Notes: a model not told the origin generated them from the sequence alone. Counted from the stretch's first letter, positions 17,674-26,789 are shown. The stretch: DNA of 48,073 bases from [Streptosporangium] indianense (GCF_021474405.1 NZ_JAKEIO010000053.1:1-48073); one strand, 5' to 3'. Numbers and translations: made by a program.

Positions 17674-17765
17674 CGCGGGTCCTTGTGGGGGGTCTGTGAG
17701 CCAAGTACCGTCTGTGACCCACACAGGGGACGTGGAATGTCCGGATGACCGGATGTCTGTTCCAT

Positions 17766-17777
17766 GACCAGGTGGTC
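17766..17777. promoter_or_regulatory. Palindrome upstream of the sialidase gene
   Basis: GACCA-GG-TGGTC is a perfect short palindrome 33 bp before the sialidase start. Upstream of it lies a direct repeat CCGGATG-A-CCGGATG (about 17741-17755). Together they are candidate regulator sites. The half-sites resemble those of the amino-sugar regulator DasR but in everted order, so no regulator is assigned. Confidence 0.3.
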
Positions 17778-17810
17778 CAGCCGACAGACGCATGAAGGGC
17801 AGGTCGCACC

Positions 17811-19682
17811 ATGCCGTCAAGTCTTCGCACACGTCTGAGATCCACCCTGACAGCCGCCGTCACCGCCGGGGCGCTGCTCGTGCCGGCCGTCCCGGCCCAC
17901 GGCCGACCCGCCACGCCGTTACCGGAGTTCGAGCAGCAGGTGCTGTTCAAGACGTCCCAGGACCCCGGCTACGCCTGCTTCCGGATCCCGGCGATGGTGC
18001 GCACCACCCGCGGCACCCTGCTCGCCTTCGCCGAGGGCCGGGTCCTCAACTGCGGCGACGCGGCCGACATCGACATCGTCGTCAAGCGCTCCACCGACGG
18101 GGGCCGCACCTGGGGGCCGCTCCAGGTCGTCACCGAGGGCGCGGGCGACACGCACGGCAACCCGGCGCCCGTCGTGGACCGTAGGACGGGCCGGATCCTG
18201 CTGGCCGAGACGTACAACACCGGCCGGAAGGACGCCGGCAACTGCGCCGTGCCCTGCGACCGCACCCCGCACCTGCAGTACAGCGACGACGACGGCCGGA
18301 CCTGGTCGCAGCCGCGCGACCTGAGCGACGAGATCCTGCCCGAGGACTGGAACTCCTGGTACGCGACGGGTCCCGTGCACGGCATCCAGCTCACCCGCGG
18401 CAAGCACGCCGGGCGGCTGGTGTTCGGCGTCAACACCGAGACGTGGAACGGCAGCCGGGTCTCCGCCAACCACGCCGCGCTCGTGATCAGCGACGACGGC
18501 GGCGACTCCTGGCAGATCGGCGCCACGGACACCTGGCCCATAGCGCCGGACGGCACGTTCCGGCAGAAGCCGTCGGAGGTGACGCTCACCGAACGCGCCG
18601 ACGGCGCCCTGCTCGTCAGCGGCCGGGAACAGGACGGCACCGACCTCGGCCACCGCTCCCAGACCCTCAGCCGGGACGGCGGGGACAGCTTCGCCACGCC
18701 CTTCCGCGACCTGCCGGACCTGTACACCCCGCAGGTCCAGGGCGCGATCCTGCGCCGCGGCGACCGGATGCTGCTGTCCGCTCCGGCCGACCCCGACCGC
18801 CGCCGCACGATGATGGTCCGCTCCTCCTACGACGGCGGGCGCACCTGGGAGAGCGTGGACCGGGGCACGGTCGTCACCACGGACTGGTCCGGTTACTCCG
18901 ACATGGCACCCGTCGACGGCACCACGGTCGGGCTGCTGTACGAGGGCGGCGCCGTCGACGCGCGCGACGAGATCCGCTTCGCCCGCTTCACCGAGGACTG
19001 GCTGAAGCCGCGCCGGGGCGCCGACCCGACCACGCGGGACGCGGCGGCGGGCGCCCGGCCCGCGGCCGTGCTCGGCGGTGCCGCGCGCACGGCCGGTGTC
19101 CGCGGCGGCGCGCTCTCCTTCGACGGCGCCGACGACGCCGTCCGGCTCCCCTACCGGTCCCGGCTGCCGCTCGGGGACGGGGACTTCACGGCGTCGCTGC
19201 ACTTCCGCTACACGGCCACGACCGGCGAACAGCCCTTCCTGTGGATGGGCGGCATCGGCACCACCCAGCCGCAGATCTGGCTGCGCGGGGAACCGGCGAG
19301 CGGCCGGGTCCGCGGGCTGATGACCACCCGGTCGGACGCGACGACCGTCAGGTCCGCCTCGGTGTCCACCGACGGCGCCCACAACGACGGCCGCTGGCAC
19401 CATCTCGCGCTGCGCCGCGGTGGCGGGCGGTTGACGCTCTTCCTCGACGGCGAGGCGCTCGGCACCGCCGACGTGCCGGGCTCGGTCAGCCGCAACTCCC
19501 CGTTCGGCGTGCACATCGGGCAGCGCATGGACAGCCGGGCGTTCCTCACCGGGGCGATCGACGACGTCCGGGTGTGGAACCGGGCCCTGAGCGACGGGGA
19601 GCTGGCCTCCGGCGCCTCGGGCGCGGCCTCCCGGGGCACGGTGCTGTGGCTGCCCATGGACCAGGTGAGCGGCAGCAACTAA
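17811..19682 (+). CDS. Secreted exo-alpha-sialidase with C-terminal LamG-like lectin domain
   Basis: 623 residues with a signal peptide (about 1-33, ending AHGRP). The catalytic propeller (about 40-390) has the RIP motif in CFRIPAMV, an arginine and acid pattern of sialidases, and four Asp-boxes (STDGGRTWGP, SDDDGRTWSQ, SDDGGDSWQI, SYDGGRTWES). Residues about 420-610 form a concanavalin-like LamG domain (LSFDGADDAVRLPYRS, then DGRWHHLALRR, DGEALGTADV, IDDVRVWNRALSDGE). The enzyme would release sialic acid from glycans outside the cell. Codon 37 is TTA (17919-17921), so translation should require the bldA leucyl-tRNA. It is followed by the DUF4185 gene 11 bp later. Confidence 0.95.
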   Translation: MPSSLRTRLRSTLTAAVTAGALLVPAVPAHGRPATPLPEFEQQVLFKTSQDPGYACFRIPAMVRTTRGTLLAFAEGRVLNCGDAADIDIVVKRSTDGGRTWGPLQVVTEGAGDTHGNPAPVVDRRTGRILLAETYNTGRKDAGNCAVPCDRTPHLQYSDDDGRTWSQPRDLSDEILPEDWNSWYATGPVHGIQLTRGKHAGRLVFGVNTETWNGSRVSANHAALVISDDGGDSWQIGATDTWPIAPDGTFRQKPSEVTLTERADGALLVSGREQDGTDLGHRSQTLSRDGGDSFATPFRDLPDLYTPQVQGAILRRGDRMLLSAPADPDRRRTMMVRSSYDGGRTWESVDRGTVVTTDWSGYSDMAPVDGTTVGLLYEGGAVDARDEIRFARFTEDWLKPRRGADPTTRDAAAGARPAAVLGGAARTAGVRGGALSFDGADDAVRLPYRSRLPLGDGDFTASLHFRYTATTGEQPFLWMGGIGTTQPQIWLRGEPASGRVRGLMTTRSDATTVRSASVSTDGAHNDGRWHHLALRRGGGRLTLFLDGEALGTADVPGSVSRNSPFGVHIGQRMDSRAFLTGAIDDVRVWNRALSDGELASGASGAASRGTVLWLPMDQVSGSN

Positions 19683-19693
19683 CGTCACGGGGC

Positions 19694-20929
19694 GTGCCCG
19701 ACGCCTCAGGAGCCTTACGAGCCCGGCAGCGCACGGGAACCGGGATCGGCCTGCTGCTGGTCCTGGTTCTCGGCGCGGCGCTGCTCTTCGCCCTGCCCGA
19801 CGACGACGGCGGTTCGAACGACGCCTGCCGGGCGCTCACGGTCGGCTCCTGGAAGGCGGACGCCGGTCTCGACGCCGAGTTCGCCCGCTACGGCGACGAC
19901 CCGACCCGCACGGACGACTGGACCGGCGGCGACGGCACCCACTCGGTGCGGTTGCCGGACGGCCGGGTGCTGTGGCTGTTCTCGGACACCTATCTGGGCC
20001 GGGTGTACGGACCGCCCAACCCGCACGGCGAGTCCTACGCCTGGCGGGACGCCGGCACGCCGCTGGTGCGCAACTCCGCCGTGCTCATGCGCCAGGGCCG
20101 CCTCGAAACCACTTTGCCGGCCCCGCTGTTCGCCGACCCCGCACCCGGCAAGTGGCGCTGGCCGGTCGCCGCCCGCGTCGAACCCCGCGCCCCCGGCTCC
20201 TCGGAGCAGGTCGTGCGGGTGCTGCTGTGGGTGCGCACGGCAGGCCGGTCCCCCTGGATCTACGGGGTGCCCACCGCGACCGAGGTCGCCACGCTGTCCC
20301 TGCCCGGGCTGCGTCTGGAGTCGATCGTCGAGGTGCTCGGCCAGCAGCTGGTCCCGGACCCGTCCCGGCGGGTGCTGTTCGGTACGACGCTGGTGGAAGA
20401 GGACGGCTGGACCTATGTGTTCGGCGGCGACGACGGCCGGGCCGCGTCCCGTCCCGTTTCGCACGCGTACGCGGCCCGGGTGCCGGAGGGCCGGCTCGCG
20501 GATCCGGGGGCCTGGCAGTACTGGAGCGGTTCGGCGTGGGTGCCGGGTGCCCGCCCCCGGCCGGTGCTCGGGGACGGGCGGCGCACGGGTGTGGGCAGCG
20601 CGTTCTCGGTGGTCCGGGAGGGCGGGACGTACGTGCTGTTCACGATGGCCGCCGGCCCCGAGGGGCTCACTTCGGTGGCGTCCTACTGGGCCTGCTCCCC
20701 GGCCGGCCCGTGGCACGGCCCGGGCAAGGAGTTCGCTCCGCCGCTGCCCCCGGGGCAGGTCGCCGCCTACAACCCGCAGGCGCACCCGGTGCTGAGCGGC
20801 GACGGACGGCTCGTCCTGAGCTACGACGTCAACTGGCTGGAGACGACGGGCGCCGCCGATCGGCTCAGCCGGAACGTGTCCCTGTACCGACCACGGTTCC
20901 TGTCGTTGCGACTGGCCGCGGCGCGGTGA
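19694..20929 (+). CDS. Membrane-anchored or secreted DUF4185 domain protein
   Basis: 411 residues from the GTG at 19694, 11 bp after the sialidase stop; the nearest purine-rich stretch (CACGGGG) is very close to the start, so coupling to the upstream gene is likely. A hydrophobic segment at about 18-35 (LLLVLVLGAALLFALP) is an uncleaved anchor or signal. The rest is a five-bladed DUF4185-type fold (VRLPDGRVLWLFSDTYLG, WRWPVAARVE, GWTYVFGGDD, YVLFTM, YNPQAHPVLS), a family related to glycan-active propellers, some of which act on arabinan. Codon 8 is TTA (19715-19717), like the neighbouring sialidase. Its 3' end overlaps the convergent transporter gene by 65 bp. Confidence 0.88.
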   Translation: MPDASGALRARQRTGTGIGLLLVLVLGAALLFALPDDDGGSNDACRALTVGSWKADAGLDAEFARYGDDPTRTDDWTGGDGTHSVRLPDGRVLWLFSDTYLGRVYGPPNPHGESYAWRDAGTPLVRNSAVLMRQGRLETTLPAPLFADPAPGKWRWPVAARVEPRAPGSSEQVVRVLLWVRTAGRSPWIYGVPTATEVATLSLPGLRLESIVEVLGQQLVPDPSRRVLFGTTLVEEDGWTYVFGGDDGRAASRPVSHAYAARVPEGRLADPGAWQYWSGSAWVPGARPRPVLGDGRRTGVGSAFSVVREGGTYVLFTMAAGPEGLTSVASYWACSPAGPWHGPGKEFAPPLPPGQVAAYNPQAHPVLSGDGRLVLSYDVNWLETTGAADRLSRNVSLYRPRFLSLRLAAAR

Positions 20930-21905
20930 CTTCCGCCGCCGCCTCCCGCGCGCGCCGCTTGGCGATCACTGCGCACACGATGAGCTGCATCTGGTGGAAG
21001 AGCATCAGCGGCAGCACGGCGAGCGCCGCCTGCGCGCCGAACAGGACGCTGGCCATGGGCAGTCCGGCGGCCAGGGACTTCTTCGAACCGGCGAACTGGA
21101 GCGCGATCCGGTCCGCCCGGCCGAACCGCAGCGCCTTGCCGCCGTACCAGGTGAGCACCAGCATCACGGTGAGGATCACGGCCTCGACGACGGCCAGGCC
21201 GCCCAGCCGGGCGGGGCTGACCTGGTGCCAGATGCCCTGGACCATGCCCGCGCTGAACGCGGTGTAGACCACCAGCAGGATCGAGCCGCGGTCCACCAGG
21301 CCGAGGACCTGCTTGTGGCGGGTGACGAAACCGCCGACCCAGCGGCGCAGCACCTGCCCGGCGAGGAACGGCACCAGCAGGTGCAGCACGATCTTCAGCA
21401 GCGACTCGGCGGAGAACCCGCCACCGCTGCCGCCGAGCAGGCAGGCCGCGAGCAGCGGGGTGGCGACGATGCCGACGAGGGAGGAGAAGGAGCCCGCGCA
21501 GATCGCGGCGGGCACGTTGCCGCGGGCCATGGAGGTGAAGGCGATCGACGACTGGACGGTCGACGGGACCAGCGTGAGGAAGAGCAGGCCCTGGTGGAGC
21601 GGGTGCGTCAGGATCACCGGCACCAGCCCGCGGGCCGCGAGACCGAGCAGCGGGAAGACCAGGAAGGTGCAGGCCAGGACCGTCAGGTGCAGCCGCCAGT
21701 GCCGCAGGCCGTCGAGCGCCTCACGCGTGGAGAGCCGCGCGCCGTACAGGAAGAACAGGAGGGCGACCGCCGCCGTGGAGGCACCTGAGGCGACCTCGGC
21801 GGCCGAGCCGCGCGCCGGGAGGAGTGCGGCGAGGCCCACCGTCCCGAGCAGCAGCAGGATGTAGGGGTCGATCGGCATCCGGTTCGGCCGGCTCAGGCGT
21901 TTCAC
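20865..21905 (-). CDS. Bile acid:sodium symporter-like transporter (SBF-like family)
   Basis: 346 residues from the GTG at 21905, chosen because GGAG lies 5 bases upstream; an ATG nine codons later is an alternative. About nine or ten membrane helices are visible. Diagnostic segments are LVPSTVQSSIAFTSMARGNVPAAI, which is the conserved helix-break region, and GSKKSLAAGLPMASVLF near the C terminus. Family members carry organic acids or other anions with sodium or protons. It is divergent from a LysR gene, with a T-N11-A site between them, so that regulator likely controls it. Convergent 65-bp overlap with the DUF4185 gene. Confidence 0.9.
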   Translation of the reverse strand: MKRLSRPNRMPIDPYILLLLGTVGLAALLPARGSAAEVASGASTAAVALLFFLYGARLSTREALDGLRHWRLHLTVLACTFLVFPLLGLAARGLVPVILTHPLHQGLLFLTLVPSTVQSSIAFTSMARGNVPAAICAGSFSSLVGIVATPLLAACLLGGSGGGFSAESLLKIVLHLLVPFLAGQVLRRWVGGFVTRHKQVLGLVDRGSILLVVYTAFSAGMVQGIWHQVSPARLGGLAVVEAVILTVMLVLTWYGGKALRFGRADRIALQFAGSKKSLAAGLPMASVLFGAQAALAVLPLMLFHQMQLIVCAVIAKRRAREAAAEVTAPRPVATTGTVVGTGTRSG

Positions 21906-22011
21906 GGTGCTCCACTTGCTTGGCACTTCGGTCGGTCCGGGCCGCAGCGGCCCCGCTCCATCCTGCGCCCGCGACCGGCGATCGGGAATCCCGTACACCG
22001 CTCTCACTGTC

Positions 22012-22026
22012 ATCGCGATCTGCGAT
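22012..22026. promoter_or_regulatory. LysR-type T-N11-A box
   Basis: ATCGC-GATCT-GCGAT is a perfect inverted repeat with T at 22013 and A at 22025, matching the T-N11-A rule for LysR-type sites. It lies 11 bp before the LysR start and upstream of the divergent transporter gene, the usual place for autorepression and activation. Confidence 0.7.
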
Positions 22027-22037
22027 AGCTTGGAATT

Positions 22038-22916
22038 ATGTACGATCCCTCGCATCTGCGCACGTTCCTGTCGGTGGCGCAGACGCTGAGCTTCACGCAG
22101 GCCGCGCGGCGGCTCGGACTGCGGCAGTCGACGGTCAGCCAGCACGTGCGGCGACTGGAGGACGCCGCCGGGCGGACGCTGTTCACCCGGGACACGCACT
22201 CGGTGGAGCTGACCGAGGACGGCGAGGCCATGCTGGGCTTCGCGCGCCGGATCCTGGAGGTGCACGAGCAGGCCGCGGCGTTCTTCACCGGCACCCGGCT
22301 GCGCGGCCGGCTGCGCTTCGGAGCCTCGGAGGACTTCGTGCTGACCCGGCTGCCCGAGATCCTTGAGGGCTTCCGGCACGAGCACCCGGAGGTGGACCTG
22401 GAGCTGACGGTCGAGCTGTCGGGCACGCTGCACGAGCAGCTGGCCGACGGCAAGCTGGATCTGGTGCTGGCCAAGCGGCGCCCCGAGGACTCGCGGGGCG
22501 AGCTGGTCCGGCGCGACCGGCTGGTGTGGATCGGCGCCGAGCGTCTCCGGCTCGACCCGGAGCGTCCGGTGCCGCTCATCGTCTATCCGCCGCCCGGCAT
22601 CACCCGCGCGCTCGCCCTGGAGGCCCTGGAACGGCAGGGCCGGGAATGGCGGGTCGTGTGCACCAGCGGCAGCCTGAACGGTCTCGTCGCGGCGGCCCGG
22701 GCCGGTCTCGGCGTGATGGCCCACTCCCGCGGTCTGATCCCGCCGGGTCTGGTCCGGGTCCCGGACCGGGCGGGGCTGCCGGAACTGGGGCAGGTCGACT
22801 TCGTCCTGGTCCACGGCAGGCGCAGGCCGTCCGCGCAGGGTGCGGCGGACGCTCTGGCGGCGGCGATCCTGGCGGGCGGGGACCGGCTGCACCGCAGCGG
22901 GCGCAAGGGTCTGTGA
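22038..22916 (+). CDS. LysR family transcriptional regulator
   Basis: 292 residues, normal for the family. The N-terminal helix-turn-helix is clear (LRTFLSVAQTLSFTQAARRL, then QSTVSQHVRRLE), followed by the linker helix and a type 2 periplasmic-binding-like effector domain (about 90-285). No good ribosome binding site precedes the ATG; the message may be poorly translated or have a very short leader. Divergent from the SBF-like transporter, which is the most likely target. Confidence 0.94.
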   Translation: MYDPSHLRTFLSVAQTLSFTQAARRLGLRQSTVSQHVRRLEDAAGRTLFTRDTHSVELTEDGEAMLGFARRILEVHEQAAAFFTGTRLRGRLRFGASEDFVLTRLPEILEGFRHEHPEVDLELTVELSGTLHEQLADGKLDLVLAKRRPEDSRGELVRRDRLVWIGAERLRLDPERPVPLIVYPPPGITRALALEALERQGREWRVVCTSGSLNGLVAAARAGLGVMAHSRGLIPPGLVRVPDRAGLPELGQVDFVLVHGRRRPSAQGAADALAAAILAGGDRLHRSGRKGL

Positions 22917-23239
22917 TCTGCCCGGTCCCTCACCTCCGAGGGAAGCGGAGTGACAGAATCCGCCGCGGCTCCGCTGACAGGAGAGGCACCGTCGCAAAGC
23001 GCGTCGCACCACGGCCGGCTCGTACAGATTCAGTGGAGATTACGGCACCGAAACTTACTCAACCGTCAGTTTTGTGTCCGACCCTTCCCCATGTGGGCGC
23101 TTTTTCCCTGACTGACCAGCGCATACAAGAGCGCTGCCCGTCTTCGCACCCCCTCCCGCCCCCTGCCCGGGTGGGGTAGCTTTCACGGCGCTGTGCGGGG
23201 CGTCACTCGACTGAAGCGCTGAGGAGCGGGGAGCGGGGT
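22917..23239. other. Intergenic region with two inverted repeats, promoter of the acyl-CoA ligase gene
   Basis: No gene seen. AAACT (23051-23055) pairs with AGTTT (23068-23072) in a relatively AT-rich patch. CAGCGC (23117-23122) pairs with GCGCTG (23131-23136). Either may be an operator for the downstream ligase. A purine-rich run, GAGGAGCGGGGAGCGGGG, ends just before the TTG start. No T-tract terminator for the LysR gene is apparent. Confidence 0.4.
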
Positions 23240-25066
23240 TTGCGCGAGTTCACCAACCCTCCGTTGGCGTTGGCACCTCCGGTGGGTGGTCTGGCCGACG
23301 TGGTCTTCGAGCATGCCCAGGAGGACCCGCTGCACATCGCGCTGGGCCGCAAGGACGACTCCGGTCAGTGGCGGGACGTCACCAGCGCCGAGTTCCGTGA
23401 CGAGGTGCTCGCCCTGGCCAAGGGGCTGCTGGCGAGCGGCATCCGGTTCGGCGACCGGGTCGCGATCATGTCCCGTACGCGCTACGAGTGGACCCTCTTC
23501 GACTACGCGCTGTGGACGATCGGCGCGCAGGTGGTGCCGGTCTACCCGACGTCCTCGGCCGAGCAGTGTTTCTGGATGCTCTACGACGCCGAGGTGACGG
23601 CCGCGGTCGTGGAGCACGAGGACCACGCCATGACCATCGCCACCGTCATCGACCGGCTCCCCCGGCTGCGCCGGCTGTGGCAGCTGGACTCCGGCGCCGT
23701 GCACGAGCTGTACGACGCGGGCGCGCACCTCGACGACGAGGTGGTGCACCGCCACCGGCAGGCCGTCACCCCCGACTCGGTCGCCACGATCATCTACACC
23801 TCGGGCACCACCGGACGCCCCAAGGGCTGCGTCATCACCCACGGCAACTTCATGTACGAGGCGGACACCGTCATCGAGCGCTGGGAGCCGGTGTTCCACT
23901 CCAAGCGCGGCGACGAGGCGGCGACCCTGCTGTTCCTGCCGCTCGCGCACGTCTTCGGACGGATGGTCCAGGTCGCCGGGATCCGCGGCAAGGTCAAGTT
24001 CGGCCATCAGCCGCAGCTGAACGCGGCGGCCCTGCTGCCGGACCTGGCCGCGTTCAAGCCCACGTTCTTCCTGGCCGTGCCGTACATCTTCGAGAAGGTG
24101 TTCAACGCGGCCCGCCGCAAGGCCGAGAAGGAGGGCCGTTCCGGTCCCTTCGAGAAGGCCGTCGACATCGCGATCAAGTACGCCGACGCGATGGAGGCCA
24201 AGGCCTGGGGCACCGGCCCCGGCCCGTCGGCGGGCCTGCGCATGCAGCACCAGTTGTTCGACAAACTCGTCTACACCAAGATCCGCGCCGCGATGGGCGG
24301 CCGCATCAAGCACGCCATGTCGGGCGGCTCGGCGATGGACCGCCGCCTCGGGCTGTTCTTCGCCGGCGCGGGCGTCCACATCTACGAGGGCTACGGCCTG
24401 ACGGAGTCCACGGCGGCCGCGACCGCCAACCCGCCGGGGCGCACCCGCTTCGGCACGGTGGGGCAGCCCATCCCGGGCACGACCGTGCACATCGCGGACG
24501 ACGGCGAGATCTGGCTGCACGGCGAGAACGTCTTCCAGGGGTACCTCAACAACCAGAAGGCCACCGACGCGACCCTGCACGACGGCTGGCTCGCCACCGG
24601 TGACCTCGGCACGCTGGACGAGGACGGCTTCCTCACCATCACCGGCCGCAAGAAGGAGATCCTGGTCACGTCCGGCGGCAAGAGCGTTTCACCCGGTGTG
24701 CTGGAGGAACGCGTCCGGGACCATCCGCTGGTCAACCAGTGCATCGTCGTCGGCAACGACCGCCCGTACATCGCCGCCCTGGTCACCCTCGACCAGGAGG
24801 CCGTGGAGCACTGGCTGGCCATGCGGGCCAAGCCGCAGATGTCCCCGGCGGAGCTGGTGCGCGACGCGGATCTGGAGACGGAGGTGCGCCGCGCGGTGGT
24901 CGCCGCCAACACCCTCGTCTCGCAGGCCGAGTCGATCCGCACCTTCCGCATACTCGCCCAGCCTTTCACCGAGGAGCACGGGCTGCTGACCCCGTCGCTG
25001 AAGCTGAAGCGCAAGGCGATCGAGAAGGCGTACGAGAACGAGGTCGAGGCGCTCTACCGGGCGTGA
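23240..25066 (+). CDS. Long-chain fatty acid-CoA ligase (AMP-binding)
   Basis: 608 residues from a TTG start preceded by a strong purine-rich ribosome binding site; no ATG or GTG fits the N terminus. Adenylate-forming motifs are in place: the P-loop IIYTSGTTGRPKG, the YGLTESTAA motif, GDLGTLDEDGFLTITGRKKE, and a C-terminal lysine region (LKLKRKAIEKAYE). The length and the ICGYG-like middle fit the FadD15-type ligases of actinomycetes. It activates fatty acids to acyl-CoA at the membrane for degradation or lipid synthesis. It is monocistronic here; the aldo/keto reductase begins 115 bp later. Confidence 0.94.
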   Translation: MREFTNPPLALAPPVGGLADVVFEHAQEDPLHIALGRKDDSGQWRDVTSAEFRDEVLALAKGLLASGIRFGDRVAIMSRTRYEWTLFDYALWTIGAQVVPVYPTSSAEQCFWMLYDAEVTAAVVEHEDHAMTIATVIDRLPRLRRLWQLDSGAVHELYDAGAHLDDEVVHRHRQAVTPDSVATIIYTSGTTGRPKGCVITHGNFMYEADTVIERWEPVFHSKRGDEAATLLFLPLAHVFGRMVQVAGIRGKVKFGHQPQLNAAALLPDLAAFKPTFFLAVPYIFEKVFNAARRKAEKEGRSGPFEKAVDIAIKYADAMEAKAWGTGPGPSAGLRMQHQLFDKLVYTKIRAAMGGRIKHAMSGGSAMDRRLGLFFAGAGVHIYEGYGLTESTAAATANPPGRTRFGTVGQPIPGTTVHIADDGEIWLHGENVFQGYLNNQKATDATLHDGWLATGDLGTLDEDGFLTITGRKKEILVTSGGKSVSPGVLEERVRDHPLVNQCIVVGNDRPYIAALVTLDQEAVEHWLAMRAKPQMSPAELVRDADLETEVRRAVVAANTLVSQAESIRTFRILAQPFTEEHGLLTPSLKLKRKAIEKAYENEVEALYRA

Positions 25067-25181
25067 CCCCCGCTCCGTGGGGCAGGTGTGGCTTCGGAAT
25101 TCTCCCGTCAGGAATGCATCACCGCCCGTGATCGTTGACGATGGGAGCCCACCTGACCACTTACCGAAGGATCGAGAGCTC

Positions 25182-26015
25182 GTGAGCAAGGTCCCCCCGA
25201 TCATCCTGAACAACGGCGTCGAGATGCCCCAGCTGGGCTTCGGCGTCTGGCAGGTGCCGGACGACGAGGCCGAGACGGCCGTCGCGACGGCACTGGAGGC
25301 CGGGTACCGCAGCATCGACACCGCGGCGATCTACGGCAACGAGGAGGGCACCGGCAAGGCCATCGCCACCTCCGGTCTGCCCCGCGAGGAGCTCTTCGTC
25401 ACCACGAAGCTCTGGAACGCCGACCAGGGATACGACTCCACGCTGCGCGCCTTCGACACGTCGCTGGAAAAGCTCGGCCTGGACTTCGTCGACCTGTACC
25501 TGATCCACTGGCCGACGCCGGAGCGGGGTCTGTACGTCGACACCTACAAGGCGTTCGAGAAGCTGCACGCCGACGGCCGCATCCGGGCCATCGGTGTCTC
25601 CAACTTCCTTCCCGAGCACCTGGAGAAGCTGATCGGTGAGACGTCGGTCGTCCCGGCGGTGAACCAGATCGAACTGCACCCGCACCTGCAGCAGGGCGCC
25701 TCCCGCGAGTACCACGCGCAGCAGGGCATCGCCACCGAGGCCTGGTCGCCGCTCGGCCAGGGCAAGGGCCTGCTGGAGGTCCCGGCGATCGTCGCCATCG
25801 CCCGGAAGCACGACCGCACCCCCGCGCAGGTCGTGCTGCGCTGGCACATCCAGCTGGGCAACGTGGTGATCCCGAAGTCCGTGACGCCGTCGCGGATCAA
25901 GGAGAACATCGACGTCTTCGACTTCAGCCTCGACGACGAGGACCTGGCGGCCATCAGCGCCCTCAACGAGGACCGGCGCATCGGCCCGGACCCCGCGGAG
26001 TTCAACGCCGCCTGA
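25182..26015 (+). CDS. Aldo/keto reductase
   Basis: 277 residues from the GTG at 25182, giving the common N terminus VSKVPPIILNNGVEMPQLGF; an upstream in-frame extension of 35 codons lacks family similarity. The catalytic tetrad is visible: Asp and Tyr in SIDTAAIYGNE, Lys in VTTKLWN and His in LYLIHWP. The NADPH-binding end reads IPKSVTPSRIKENIDVFDF. It would reduce aldehydes or ketones, for example 2,5-diketo-gluconate-type or methylglyoxal-like substrates. Ends at a shared terminator with the convergent SDR gene. Confidence 0.94.
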   Translation: MSKVPPIILNNGVEMPQLGFGVWQVPDDEAETAVATALEAGYRSIDTAAIYGNEEGTGKAIATSGLPREELFVTTKLWNADQGYDSTLRAFDTSLEKLGLDFVDLYLIHWPTPERGLYVDTYKAFEKLHADGRIRAIGVSNFLPEHLEKLIGETSVVPAVNQIELHPHLQQGASREYHAQQGIATEAWSPLGQGKGLLEVPAIVAIARKHDRTPAQVVLRWHIQLGNVVIPKSVTPSRIKENIDVFDFSLDDEDLAAISALNEDRRIGPDPAEFNAA

Positions 26016-26028
26016 GCCGTACCGGCAG

Positions 26029-26070
26029 CGCCCCGGTCCCGGAGCCCCTCGCGGGGCCCGGACCGGGGCG
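26029..26070. terminator. Bidirectional terminator hairpin between aldo/keto reductase and SDR genes
   Basis: Outer arms CGCCCCGGTCC (26029-26039) and GGACCGGGGCG (26060-26070) are perfect, with a nested GCCCC/GGGGC stem (26044-26048 and 26053-26057). It lies between two convergent stop codons. There is no T-tract, which is common in Streptomyces terminators. Confidence 0.75.
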
Positions 26071-26087
26071 TCGTCCATCCCGCCGCC

Positions 26088-26789
26088 TCAGACCGGCTGC
26101 CCCACCGGCCGTACGACGACCGTGTTGACGTCGACGCCCTCCGGCTGGCTCATCGCCCAGACGACCGAGTCGGCGATCTGGCCGGCGGTGAGAAGACGGC
26201 CGGGCGGGAGGCTGCCGTAGGAGTCCCAGAAAGGCGTCTCCGTCCGGCCCGGCGCGACCAGGGTGACGCCCACGCCCCACTCGGTGACCTGCCGCCGGGT
26301 GTTCTCGGCGAGCCCGGTCACCGCCCACTTCGTCGCCCCGTAGATGTTGCCCGGCCCGTGCACGAACCCGGCGACGCTTCCGACCAGGACGATCCGGCCG
26401 CGCGTCTCCTTCAGGGCGTCGATGGACGCCCGGATCAGCAGGGCGGGCCCGAGGACGTTGGTCAGCACCATGTCCCGCCAGCCGTCGGGGTCCCCCTCGG
26501 CGACCGTGTCGTGGGTCGCGGAACCGGCGTTGGCGACCACCGTGTCCAGCCGTCCGAACGCCTTGACCGTGGTGTCGACCGCCGATCGGACGTCGTCGTA
26601 CACGGCGGTGTCACCGGCGATGGTCAGCAGCCCCTCGGGACGTCCCAGATCCTCGGCGAAGTCGCGCAACCGCTCCTCCCCGCGGCCGGTGACCGCCACC
26701 CGGTTCCCGGCGTCCAGCAACTTCCGTGCGACGGCGGCGCCGATGCCGCTGCCACCACCGGTGATGAGCGCGACCTGTGGGTCGGACAT
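26088..26789 (-). CDS. Short-chain dehydrogenase/reductase
   Basis: 233 residues from the ATG at 26789 (AGGGGGAATCC upstream). Classical SDR features: cofactor motif TGGGSGIG at about residue 10, NAG in VVANAGSA, the catalytic serine in LVGSVAGF and the YGATK active-site motif. The arginine after TG (VAVTGRGEERL) favours NADP(H). Substrate unknown. The message ends at the hairpin shared with the aldo/keto reductase; the methyltransferase gene lies 82 bp upstream on the same strand. Confidence 0.94.
   Translation of the reverse strand: MSDPQVALITGGGSGIGAAVARKLLDAGNRVAVTGRGEERLRDFAEDLGRPEGLLTIAGDTAVYDDVRSAVDTTVKAFGRLDTVVANAGSATHDTVAEGDPDGWRDMVLTNVLGPALLIRASIDALKETRGRIVLVGSVAGFVHGPGNIYGATKWAVTGLAENTRRQVTEWGVGVTLVAPGRTETPFWDSYGSLPPGRLLTAGQIADSVVWAMSQPEGVDVNTVVVRPVGQPV

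Noticed and set aside
17766..17777. DasR (amino-sugar) operator before the sialidase
   Set aside because: The half-sites GACCA and TGGTC are present but in the opposite order to the known DasR site.
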